Source of the DNA: DATJPD01 sp035506575
GTDB lineage: Bacteria > Pseudomonadota > Alphaproteobacteria > CACIAM-22H2
DNA: 64,000 nucleotides
Assembly (NCBI GenBank): GCA_035506575.1
Contig: DATJPD010000183.1
Span: forward strand, 1-64,000
Direction of reading: 5' to 3'
A program made the position numbers and the translations under genes. The notes below the pieces were generated by a model that worked only from the letters and a program-made list of their open reading frames with translations, made no database searches and had not been told where the DNA came from. This document shows, in pieces, positions 26,135 through 33,769 of this stretch. How positions within the stretch are numbered: position 1 is the stretch's first letter; every line of letters begins with the position of its first letter.

Positions 26135-27004
26135 TCAGCCGTCGAGAAATGCCTCGATCAGGCGGGCGAGCTTCTGCGGCTGCTCCAGGTGCGCCATGTG
26201 GCCGGCGTCCGAAACGACCTCGACGCGCGCCGTACGCAGGGCCGCGCGCCGCACCGCGTAGTCTTCGTCGGTGATGCGATGGCGCTCACGGTTGTTCGAC
26301 TGCGTGGCTTCGATCCACAGGACCGGTGCGGTGACCTTTCGCCAGCACGCCAGCATTTCGTCGAGCCGGAAGAACAGCGACGTGGGCCGGCTGAGACGCG
26401 GGTCGGCGCGCAGGGTCACGGCGCCGTCCGGCCGCTCGCAGCCCCAGTGTCGCGACAGGAAGTCGGCCTGGGCGGCACTTAGCCGGGCATTATGGCGCCG
26501 GATCTGTCCGGCAAGTTCGGCGAACCCGGCATAGCTTCGAGCCAGCGGTGCGGTCCGCAGCTGCTCGAGCCAATGGGCGTAATGGTCCGGAGCTTCATCG
26601 GGCCCGCGAGCGCGGAGGCCGAATCCCTCGACGTTGACCACGCGCCTGACGCGCTCGGGCCGGATCCCGGCGTAGAGGGTGGCGATGTTTCCACCGCGGG
26701 AATGCCCGACGATATCCGCCGGTTCGCCCGGATGCAGCGCTTCGAGAAGCCCATCGAGGTCGGCGATGTAGTCCGGGTAGTTGTAAGCCCCGCTCGTCGC
26801 CCAGGCGGTCAAGCCCTCGCCCCGCCAATCCGGCGCCAGAATGCGCCAGTCCCGCTCGAGCGCATCGACGACGAACTGAAAGGAAGCCGAGGCATCCATC
26901 CAACCGTGCAGGAAGATGACCGGCCGGGCCGAGTCCGGCCCCCATCTGCGCACGTGATAGCGCAAGCCGCGGATGTCGAGGTAGTGCTGCTGGCTCGGTT
27001 TCAT
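26135..27004 (-). CDS. Alpha/beta hydrolase
   Basis: 289 residues with the full alpha/beta-hydrolase pattern: oxyanion HGWMD (about residue 34), nucleophile elbow GHSRGG (serine near 103), and the catalytic histidine in SDAGHMAHLEQP near the C-terminus. The acid is likely in the strand before it. It ends 3 bases from the convergent creatinase-fold gene and is transcribed away from the TetR gene at 27088, so TetR may control it from the shared 83-base gap. Related enzymes are esterases, C-C hydrolases of ring-cleavage products, or epoxide/haloalkane hydrolases. Context favours an ester or ring-cleavage product. Confidence 0.88.
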   Translation of the reverse strand: MKPSQQHYLDIRGLRYHVRRWGPDSARPVIFLHGWMDASASFQFVVDALERDWRILAPDWRGEGLTAWATSGAYNYPDYIADLDGLLEALHPGEPADIVGHSRGGNIATLYAGIRPERVRRVVNVEGFGLRARGPDEAPDHYAHWLEQLRTAPLARSYAGFAELAGQIRRHNARLSAAQADFLSRHWGCERPDGAVTLRADPRLSRPTSLFFRLDEMLACWRKVTAPVLWIEATQSNNRERHRITDEDYAVRRAALRTARVEVVSDAGHMAHLEQPQKLARLIEAFLDG

Positions 27005-27029
27005 CGTCTGCTCGTCGAAGTCGCGGCAT

Positions 27030-27080
27030 TAGACAGGTGGACCACCCTAAAGTAAAATAAACAAGTTCATCAATAACTTG
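27030..27080 (+). promoter_or_regulatory. Promoter of the TetR gene with two palindromic operator candidates
   Basis: TAGACA (27030-27035) and TAAAAT (27053-27058), separated by 17 bases, make a good sigma-70 promoter firing towards the TetR gene. The spacer contains the palindrome GGTGG-A-CCACC (27036-27046). Just past the -10 lies CAAGTT-N7-AACTTG (27062-27067 and 27075-27080). Either palindrome could be the TetR operator for autoregulation and for the divergent hydrolase. Confidence 0.6.
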
Positions 27081-27087
27081 CCTCGCC

Positions 27088-27762
27088 ATGCCCGACGCCG
27101 CCCGCCGCACCCAGCCGCTTCGCAAGGCCGCGCCCCGTGCCGTCCAGCCGGCCTCCGGCCTGCGCGAGATGAAGAAGCTCGACAAGCGCCAGCGCATCCG
27201 CACGGCCGCCCGCGAGCTGTTCTCGAAGCTCGGGTATGAGTCCGCGACACTCCGGCAGATCGCCCGGCGCGCGCATGTCGGCCTTGGGACCTTGTTCAAC
27301 TATGCGGACGACAAGCGGGATCTGGTCTTCCTGATTTTCAACCAGGAGCTCGACGCGCTGGCCGAGCAGGCGTCGGAGGCGGCCCGCAGCGAGACCGCGA
27401 TCGTCGACCAGCTCGCCGCGTTCTTCCGCGTCTATTATCGCGAGTTCAGCCGGGAGCCGAACCTGGCGCGCATCCTGCTGCAGGAGCTCACGTTCTATTC
27501 GCACGGCAAGCAGGCGGCCGAGTTCCAAAACCATCGCCAGCGTCTCGTCGGCCGCATCGAAGACCTGATCCGCGCGGCCCAACGGAGCGGACAGATCCGC
27601 GCCGACCAGGACGCCTCGCTGGTCGCGCGCCACATCTTCTTCATGTACTCGACGGCGGTCCGCTGGTGGATCGGCGGCGAGCAGCCCGATCCGGATAACG
27701 GGATCGACGAGTTCCGCGCCTTGCTGATCCTGCAGATGCAGGGGCTCGCGGGCCGCGGCTAG
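27088..27762 (+). CDS. TetR-family transcriptional regulator
   Basis: 224-residue repressor-type regulator. After a basic N-terminal tail, the helix-turn-helix is seen at about residues 40-75 (TAARELFSKLGYESATLRQI, then HVGLGTLFNYADDK), followed by an all-helical ligand domain. It is divergent from the alpha/beta hydrolase and convergent (sharing CTAG stops) with the amidohydrolase operon. This suggests it senses a pathway intermediate and controls the surrounding catabolic genes. The long tail before the HTH (about 30 residues) leaves the start uncertain; an internal ATG at about codon 28 is an alternative. Confidence 0.9.
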   Translation: MPDAARRTQPLRKAAPRAVQPASGLREMKKLDKRQRIRTAARELFSKLGYESATLRQIARRAHVGLGTLFNYADDKRDLVFLIFNQELDALAEQASEAARSETAIVDQLAAFFRVYYREFSREPNLARILLQELTFYSHGKQAAEFQNHRQRLVGRIEDLIRAAQRSGQIRADQDASLVARHIFFMYSTAVRWWIGGEQPDPDNGIDEFRALLILQMQGLAGRG

Positions 27763-28601
27763 AGCCCCAGGACACGCTCCGCGTTCTTGTGGAAGAATTT
27801 TTCGAGGAAGGCGTCGGTGTATCCGAGCTCGCCCCACTCCTTGAAGAGGCGCGGGTAGGGGATGCTGGGATAGTCGCTCCCGAACATGACCTTGTCCTGG
27901 AGACGCGAGCGGATGTCCACCTTCAGCTGGGCCGGCAGATATTTCGGCGCCCAGCCCGACATTTCCCAGTAGACGTTCCCCTTGTGCAGGGCCACGGCCG
28001 TGGTCTCGTCCACCCACGGCCATCCCGGATGCGCCATGATGATCTTGAGATCCGGGAAGTCGGCGGCCAGGTCGTCGATCGCGGACGGATGAGCGTGGCG
28101 GATGCGCGCCCCCATGCCGCCCGGCATCCCCGCACCCATGCCGGTGGTGCCAACGTCGATCATCACCGGCGCTTTGAGCTCGTTGATGACCTCGAACAGC
28201 GGGTAGAACTGGCGGTCATTGACCGCGAAGTGACCCATGATCGGGTGGAAGTGGAAGCCGAGCATCTTGAGCTCGGTGATGGCCTTCTTCGCCTGTTGGA
28301 TGGCGATCTCCCCCTTGAAGGGGTCCACCGCCGCCCAGGACTGGATGATGCGGCCCGGATGGCGGCCCTGCATCGCCTTCACGTATTCGTTGCTGCAGGG
28401 CGGCGTGCCGGTCGTCGTCTCGAGATCGAGTGCGACGAGAACCGCCTCGACGCCGGCATCGGTGAACTCCTTCACCACCTCGTCTTCCTGCTTCCAGGTC
28501 CATTGACGGTTCCAATATTTCGCCAATGCCTCGACGTAGGGGCCCTGGCATTTGATCCAGGGTTCCGTGTTGGGATAGCAGTGAAGGTCGATGATCCGCA
28601 T
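27759..28601 (-). CDS. Amidohydrolase-fold protein (Amidohydro_2/ACMSD-like) with altered metal site
   Basis: 280-residue TIM-barrel protein related to ACMSD/4-oxalomesaconate-type enzymes. The usual N-terminal His-x-His reads IDLHCYPNTE, so the second histidine is Tyr. The next position, normally a histidine after a beta strand, reads VMIDVGTTG. A later IIMAHPGW and the final FGSDYP retain His and Asp. The metal site therefore looks partly lost or remodelled, unlike the two relatives at 38685 and 39746, which keep all ligands. ATG 28601 is chosen; it starts 7 bases after the AMP-ligase stop in the same operon. Function unknown; a decarboxylase or hydrolase of a catabolic intermediate is possible. 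Confidence 0.75.
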   Translation of the reverse strand: MRIIDLHCYPNTEPWIKCQGPYVEALAKYWNRQWTWKQEDEVVKEFTDAGVEAVLVALDLETTTGTPPCSNEYVKAMQGRHPGRIIQSWAAVDPFKGEIAIQQAKKAITELKMLGFHFHPIMGHFAVNDRQFYPLFEVINELKAPVMIDVGTTGMGAGMPGGMGARIRHAHPSAIDDLAADFPDLKIIMAHPGWPWVDETTAVALHKGNVYWEMSGWAPKYLPAQLKVDIRSRLQDKVMFGSDYPSIPYPRLFKEWGELGYTDAFLEKFFHKNAERVLGL

Positions 28602-28608
28602 ATCAGGA

Positions 28609-30276
28609 CTAGGCCCTCGCCTTGGGTTTTTGCGCGCTCTCCGCATCGAGCTTTTTGCCGATCATTTCGACCAGCGCCTTCTTCGAGACTTTTCCGAACG
28701 TGGAGAGCGGGAAGTCCGCGACCGCTTCGAGGCGCTCCGGCAGCTTGAACTTGGCGATTTCCTTGGTCTTGAGGAACGCGACCAGTGCGTCGAGCGTGAG
28801 GGCCTGCCCGGGCTTGAGGATCACGCAGGCGCACATGCGCTCGCCCATGTCGGGGTCGGGCATGGCGACGCAGGCGATATTCTGGACCGCCGGATGCTGA
28901 AGGATCAGGTTCTCGATCTCCTCGGCGCTGATCTTCTCGCCGCCGCGGTTGATCAGGTCCTTCTTCCGCCCCTCGACCATGTAATTACCTGACGGGTGCT
29001 GGCGCATGAGATCGCCCGAGCAGTAGAAGCCGTCCGGCGTGAAGACCTTGGCGTTGTGCTCGGGTGCCCCGTAATAGCCGCGCAAGGTGTAGGGCCCGCG
29101 CGCGCACATCTCGCCGACCTCGCCGAACGGCACTTCGTTGCCGTCGTCGTCGATGAGCCGCACCTCGTCGTCGGGCGAGATCGGACGGCCCACGGTTTCG
29201 AGGCGGACGTCCTCCGGGTCGTCGATGCGGACGAAGTACAGCATGCCCTCCGACATGCCGAAATTTTCCTGCACGAAGCAGCTGGGGATGAGCTCCTTCG
29301 TGCGCAGCCGCACCTCGGGCTGCAGGCGCTGGCCGCCGCTCTGGATGTAGCGGACCGAGGACGTGTCGTGCTGCGTCACAGCGGGGCTGTTGATCAGGCG
29401 GATCAGAAGCGCGGGGACCACCTTGATGTGCGTCACCCGGTGCTTGGCGACGAGCGGAAAGACGTCTTCGGGCCGGGTCGACGCGCTGAGCACGACCTTG
29501 CCGCCGTTGAACATGAAGCCCTGGATACCCGGACACGCCAACGGGAGGTTGTGCGCGATCGGCAGCATCAGAAGGAGCGCCGATTCCCCGGTGACGCCGC
29601 ACACCTTGGCGGCCGTCTTCGAGTTATAAGCGTAGTCGTTGTGGGTGCGCGGGATGAGCTTGGGGATGCCCGTGGTGCCGCCCGACAGCTGGAAGATGCA
29701 CGGGTCGGTGGGATCGATCCTGATCTTGGCGAGGTCGCTCTTCGGGCGTTTGGCCGGACGTTCGATCAGCTCCTGGAGCGACAGCTCGCCCGGCCCCGGC
29801 GTCCCCAGCGTGATCGCCAGGCGCAGGCAGGGATTCTCCTGGGCGACCCGCCGAATCATCGGCGCAAATTCAAAATCGCTGTTGCGCGCGGGGTAGACAC
29901 AGGCGACGGCCTGCGAAAGCCGTACGAACTGGCTGATTTCGCTGTAGCGGTGCGTGACCAGGGCCGCGATGGGGATGCAGCCGAGCTTTTGCAGCGCGAA
30001 ATAGAGAAGGACGAACTCCGCCACGTTCGGCAGCGTGGGGACGAAGCGGTCCAACGGCTTGACGCCAAGATCGAGCAGGTTGAGCGCCAGGTTGTCCGAG
30101 AGCCGATCCACATCGGCATAGGTGAACCGGCGTTCGCCGTCGATCAGCGCGATACGATCGGCAAAGTCGCGGAAGACCGCCGCAAACTCCTCGGCGAGGG
30201 ATTTGTCGAGCCAGTAGCCTTTTTCGCGATAACGCTTGGCGAATTCGGGCGGAAAAGGGACGACGCCGTCGAGCAT
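28609..30276 (-). CDS. Aryl-acid AMP ligase (2,3-dihydroxybenzoate-AMP ligase / DhbE-EntE-like)
   Basis: 555-residue adenylate-forming enzyme of the ANL family. The N-terminus (FPPEFAKRYREKGYW) is the DhbE/EntE signature. The P-loop reads LSGGTTGIPKLIPRTHNDY (about residue 196). The acid-binding segment PIAHNLPLACPG (about 240) keeps the His-Asn pair used by DhbE to recognise 2-hydroxy aryl acids. Later motifs are YCSGDL, GRKKDLINRGGEKIS and the catalytic lysine in STFGKVSKKAL. No NRPS or siderophore gene is nearby; it sits in an SDR-ligase-amidohydrolase operon, so activation of an aromatic acid for degradation is more likely than siderophore synthesis. Confidence 0.88.
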   Translation of the reverse strand: MLDGVVPFPPEFAKRYREKGYWLDKSLAEEFAAVFRDFADRIALIDGERRFTYADVDRLSDNLALNLLDLGVKPLDRFVPTLPNVAEFVLLYFALQKLGCIPIAALVTHRYSEISQFVRLSQAVACVYPARNSDFEFAPMIRRVAQENPCLRLAITLGTPGPGELSLQELIERPAKRPKSDLAKIRIDPTDPCIFQLSGGTTGIPKLIPRTHNDYAYNSKTAAKVCGVTGESALLLMLPIAHNLPLACPGIQGFMFNGGKVVLSASTRPEDVFPLVAKHRVTHIKVVPALLIRLINSPAVTQHDTSSVRYIQSGGQRLQPEVRLRTKELIPSCFVQENFGMSEGMLYFVRIDDPEDVRLETVGRPISPDDEVRLIDDDGNEVPFGEVGEMCARGPYTLRGYYGAPEHNAKVFTPDGFYCSGDLMRQHPSGNYMVEGRKKDLINRGGEKISAEEIENLILQHPAVQNIACVAMPDPDMGERMCACVILKPGQALTLDALVAFLKTKEIAKFKLPERLEAVADFPLSTFGKVSKKALVEMIGKKLDAESAQKPKARA

Positions 30277-30283
30277 GGAATTA

Positions 30284-31048
30284 TCAGGTCGAGCTCGTAA
30301 AGCCGCCGTCGATCACGATGATCTCGCCGGTCACGAAACGATTGCTCTGGATCAGCGACATCATGGTCTCCGCGACGTCATCGGCGGTGACGCAGCGCCT
30401 GAGCGGCGTCAGCTTGGCCCGGCGGCCCATGAGGTCGTCATATTTGTCCTTGAGCATGCGCTTCATCCAATCCCCCTCCATCCAGCCGGGTGCGACCGCG
30501 TTGACCCGGATCTCGGGGCCGAGATTGTAAGCGAGGGTCTTGGTGAGGTTCACCACGGCGGCTTTGCTCGCCGCGTAGGGAAGCGGCTGCGGGCCCGGCC
30601 GCAAGCCGACGATGCTGGCCGTATTCACGATGCAGGGCTCCTTCGACTTGCGAAGAAGCGGCAGCGAAGCACGGGTGACCTGGAACAGTCCGCGCACGTT
30701 GACCGCGAAGACGCGGTCCCATTCGTCGGCCGTCATGCCCTCGAAATCCTTCGGCTTGACGTCGCTCGTGGTGCCGGCGTTGTTTATGAGCACATCCAGA
30801 CTGCCGAAGGCGTCCTCGACGCTTTTCAGCATCGCTCTCACGGCTTTGTCGTCCGCGACATCGCACTTGCACAGAATGGTGCGGGCCCCGGCTTTGCGGG
30901 CCTCGGCTTCGACCTCGCGGGCGGGGCCGTCGCTGCGACTGTAATTGATGGCCACGTCGTAGCCGGCGCGGGCCAGCGCCAGAACGGCGCTGCGGCCGAT
31001 GCCGCTCGCAGCGCCCGTGACGAGGGCGGCCTTCCGTGCAGCAGACAT
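30284..31048 (-). CDS. Short-chain dehydrogenase/reductase (FabG-like)
   Basis: 254-residue classical SDR. It has the cofactor motif TGAASGIG (residues 11-18), NNAG near residue 91, catalytic Ser in NTASIVG and Tyr-x3-Lys in YAASK, and the closing VIDGGF. The first basic residues after the nucleotide strand (YSRSDG) suggest NADP preference. It is the first gene of the minus-strand operon SDR - AMP ligase - amidohydrolase, with 7-base gaps and ACGGAG before its ATG. It probably oxidises or reduces an alcohol/ketone intermediate of the same pathway. Confidence 0.9.
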   Translation of the reverse strand: MSAARKAALVTGAASGIGRSAVLALARAGYDVAINYSRSDGPAREVEAEARKAGARTILCKCDVADDKAVRAMLKSVEDAFGSLDVLINNAGTTSDVKPKDFEGMTADEWDRVFAVNVRGLFQVTRASLPLLRKSKEPCIVNTASIVGLRPGPQPLPYAASKAAVVNLTKTLAYNLGPEIRVNAVAPGWMEGDWMKRMLKDKYDDLMGRRAKLTPLRRCVTADDVAETMMSLIQSNRFVTGEIIVIDGGFTSST

Positions 31049-31301
31049 GGGGAACTCCGTAAATCTCGTGCGGCCAGCCTTGCTGCAAGACCGGGCGGCG
31101 TTTGGTGGGCGTTTCCGAACATGTTCATTTTTAAGCCCCGCACCCGCGATGTCAAGGCGGCGCTCGCAGCGGCGGCGACGCTGTCATGTTGTGTCACAAC
31201 CTAGACACTGTCCCGCGAAAAAAACCGGCGTAATGATTCGACGCCACATATGCGATCTGCCGCAGCTTCGGCAGCACAGGTCGAACGGACGAGGTTGAGG
31301 C

Positions 31302-32162
31302 ATGGCAGCGCTGGCGACGGAAGATCTGGTGCGGGAAGGCAAACGACACCTGCGCGCGATCTGCCCGCAACCGCTCTTGAACTGGCGTGAGGCTCGTTTC
31401 TACGCCAGGTACGGCGAGGTCGAACTCCACGTGCTGCGCGATCTATGCCGACCCGACATGGATGCGATCGACGTCGGAGCCAATGACGGGTGCTATATCC
31501 ATTTCCTCAAGAAATACGCGCGTCGCGTCTACGCCTTCGAGCCCGTCTCGTGGCTGGCTGATGACCTGCGCCGGAAGTTTCAGAACGACATACGCAGCCA
31601 GACGGTGGTCATCAGCGATGTAGCCCTGTCCCGGAACTCGGGATCGAGCGTGCTTCGCGTTCCGATCATCGACGGCGTTCTCGTGCATGGCTGTTCGAGC
31701 ATGACGCAGGCTGTCGCCGAGAAATTCCCCGAAGCGAGGGAAATCCAAATCCGCACGGAGCCGCTGGACCGCATTTATTCGGGCGAGTTGGGCTTCATGA
31801 AGATCGACGTCGAAGGCCACGAGGAAGCAGTGCTTGAGGGCGCCCGCGACACGATCGGCCGCTGGCAGCCGCGTCTTCAAGTCGAGCTCGAGGAGAGCAT
31901 TGCGCCCGGGTCGATCGCGCGGGTCGCGGCGTTCCTGCGCGGTCTCGGGTATCGCGGCTATTTCATCTTTCAGCGTCAGCTGAATCCAATCGAGCAGTTC
32001 GACCGCGACATCATGCAGAACCCGGCGAATTACCCGGACCTGAAGGCGAGCCTCGATCAACGCGAGAGGTTCGGCCGCTATATCTACAACTTCCTGTTCT
32101 TCCCGCGCGGCGAGCGCGAGGACACGTTGCGGCGTATCAGAGAGCGGATCGCGGCCCTTTAA
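31302..32162 (+). CDS. FkbM-family methyltransferase
   Basis: 286-residue SAM-dependent O-methyltransferase. The SAM motif is DAIDVGANDGCYIHFLKKYA (about residues 48-67), followed by VYAFEPVSW, and the family signature GFMKIDVEGHEEAVLEGA (about 165-182). FkbM proteins in polysaccharide clusters commonly methylate sugar hydroxyls. The 253-base upstream gap contains GTGTCACAAC (31191-31200), similar to words in other promoters of this locus. It is convergent with the glycosyltransferase gene ending at 32186. Its placement after the catabolic island suggests the island interrupts one larger polysaccharide region. Confidence 0.88.
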   Translation: MAALATEDLVREGKRHLRAICPQPLLNWREARFYARYGEVELHVLRDLCRPDMDAIDVGANDGCYIHFLKKYARRVYAFEPVSWLADDLRRKFQNDIRSQTVVISDVALSRNSGSSVLRVPIIDGVLVHGCSSMTQAVAEKFPEAREIQIRTEPLDRIYSGELGFMKIDVEGHEEAVLEGARDTIGRWQPRLQVELEESIAPGSIARVAAFLRGLGYRGYFIFQRQLNPIEQFDRDIMQNPANYPDLKASLDQRERFGRYIYNFLFFPRGEREDTLRRIRERIAAL

Positions 32163-32185
32163 AGGAGCGGAAGAGGGCCTGCCGC

Positions 32186-33457
32186 CTAGGCCGGCTTGTC
32201 CACGGAGCCGATCTTCGACCACGCTGCCGCCGCGGCCGGGCGAGGGCGCGGCACTTCCTCCGGCGAGATGAGGCGCGCGAGCCGCCGGCCGATCACGTCG
32301 CCGTCGAACTGAACCCCGCATGCCGCGTAAGCCTGATTCTGTACGTGGTTCAGGAAGGCGAAATCGTCGATGACGGCGATGACTCCTTCAGCGAGTGCCC
32401 GATGGCTTTGGAACAGGAGAATGCTGTCGTTCGGAACGAGCGGCATGCCGGGCACGGCTCCGGCCATGGCCAGCATCGGCAGGCGATTGAACGCGTAGTC
32501 GAGCGCCTTCAGCTTGAACCCGCCCAGCAAGTCAGGCACGAGGGCGAGGCGCGCCTGATCCATGTAGCGGCCGATGTCGTCGACCCGGCCGGTCAGGCGA
32601 GTGGCGGTCACCTCGCTCCGAATACGGTTGAGAAAGCCCTCTTCGGCGCTCCCGACGACGAACAATTGGATGCCTGCTCGTGCGAACAGGGGGTCCGCCG
32701 CGCTCAAGAACCGCTCGAGACTGACGCGCTTTGCGATCCAGTCGAAGCTGCCCACGATGATGGCGCGGCGCGGAATGGCGGCGGTGATCTCGCGTGCAGC
32801 GACCCGGCGCCCGGTATAAGCCGGCGGCAGGAATTCAACCCGTCTGTCGGGGCGATGGGGCCGGAATTTCTCGCAGTCGTCGGGCGAATTGGACGTGACC
32901 ACGTCGGCTGTACGCACGAGCCAGCGTTCGAGTCGCGCGACCTTCAGCGCGTCTACCTCCCTGACCCACCGTTTCGGGCCGAGCCGCGTGGTCTTGGCGA
33001 TTGCGCGCGCCACGGTCTCTTCATGATTATGCGCCAGATAGAGCACCTTGGGGCGGATCGCTGCGTGCGCATAGTGGGATAGCACCATCGACAGCGCCCA
33101 GCCGGCGCAGATGCTGTCGAAGACGATGGCGTCCCACGGGCCATCCTTCAGGCGTTCCGCGATCAAGCGCCGCATTGGCGGCGTATAGGTCTGCGCCGAA
33201 ATCTGCGGCAGCCCCGAAAAGAGGCTGACCCACCGCGAACTTGCCTGGTGGTCGGCCGACCACTGGTGCTTGGCGAGCCACCAATGAACTCCTTCCGCGT
33301 ACTCGCCGCTCTTGTGAATGCCGCGTGGGCGCGTCAGCCCGACCACGTGCAGTTCGACGCCCGCCGACCTGATGCCGTCGATCAGCACCCGCGAATAGAG
33401 GAACTGCCCGTTTCGAGGAGGATCGGGATCGGCCAACGTGATCCACAGGCACTTCAT
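32186..33457 (-). CDS. Glycosyltransferase, GT-B fold (paralogue of the 12.7 kb gene)
   Basis: 423 residues beginning CLWITLADPDPPRNGQFLYS, closely matching the product at 12747-13934. The shared middle block is AIIVGSFDWIAKRVSLERF, and the donor-side block LLGGFKLKALDYAFNRLPML aligns with its counterpart. It carries a C-terminal extension of about 25 Pro/Ala-rich residues that the paralogue lacks. It is convergent with FkbM and divergent from the CBS/DegT gene. Its sugar is unknown, but next to FkbM and the aminotransferase it may transfer or extend a 6-deoxy-amino or methylated sugar. Confidence 0.8.
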   Translation of the reverse strand: MKCLWITLADPDPPRNGQFLYSRVLIDGIRSAGVELHVVGLTRPRGIHKSGEYAEGVHWWLAKHQWSADHQASSRWVSLFSGLPQISAQTYTPPMRRLIAERLKDGPWDAIVFDSICAGWALSMVLSHYAHAAIRPKVLYLAHNHEETVARAIAKTTRLGPKRWVREVDALKVARLERWLVRTADVVTSNSPDDCEKFRPHRPDRRVEFLPPAYTGRRVAAREITAAIPRRAIIVGSFDWIAKRVSLERFLSAADPLFARAGIQLFVVGSAEEGFLNRIRSEVTATRLTGRVDDIGRYMDQARLALVPDLLGGFKLKALDYAFNRLPMLAMAGAVPGMPLVPNDSILLFQSHRALAEGVIAVIDDFAFLNHVQNQAYAACGVQFDGDVIGRRLARLISPEEVPRPRPAAAAAWSKIGSVDKPA

Positions 33458-33769
33458 GGCGCCGCCGCGAGGTTCAATCTGCCATTCCCCGTCGTATTCG
33501 TATTTGGGTTTCCTTGGCCGCGGTCCGTCCCCCTGCTACCGCGCATACGGGAGTCGGATCGATGCAGTAGATGCGAAGCGGCGGCGTGGCGACCAGTGAT
33601 CAAACTGTGTCACCACTCGGCGCCCGGCCGTGTGAGCGTAAATGCGTGTGGGCACCCATCCGCGGCCAAAGGCTACGCGCGTTCAGGCGGGACACCGCAT
33701 AGTCACTGGCGCGGAGCCGGCGCCAGCTATTTCATCAGCGTCACCGAAATACCGATTTTGACAGCACCC
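33458..33769. other. 312-base divergent gap between glycosyltransferase and CBS/DegT genes
   Basis: No gene is called. It holds CCAGTGATCAAACTGTG (33592-33608), matching 16 of 17 bases of a word at 18903 in the gmd/regulator gap, and an overlapping GTGTCACCAC (33607-33616). Shared words in two divergent promoter regions of one pathway suggest a common regulator. No clear core promoter was assigned. Confidence 0.5.
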
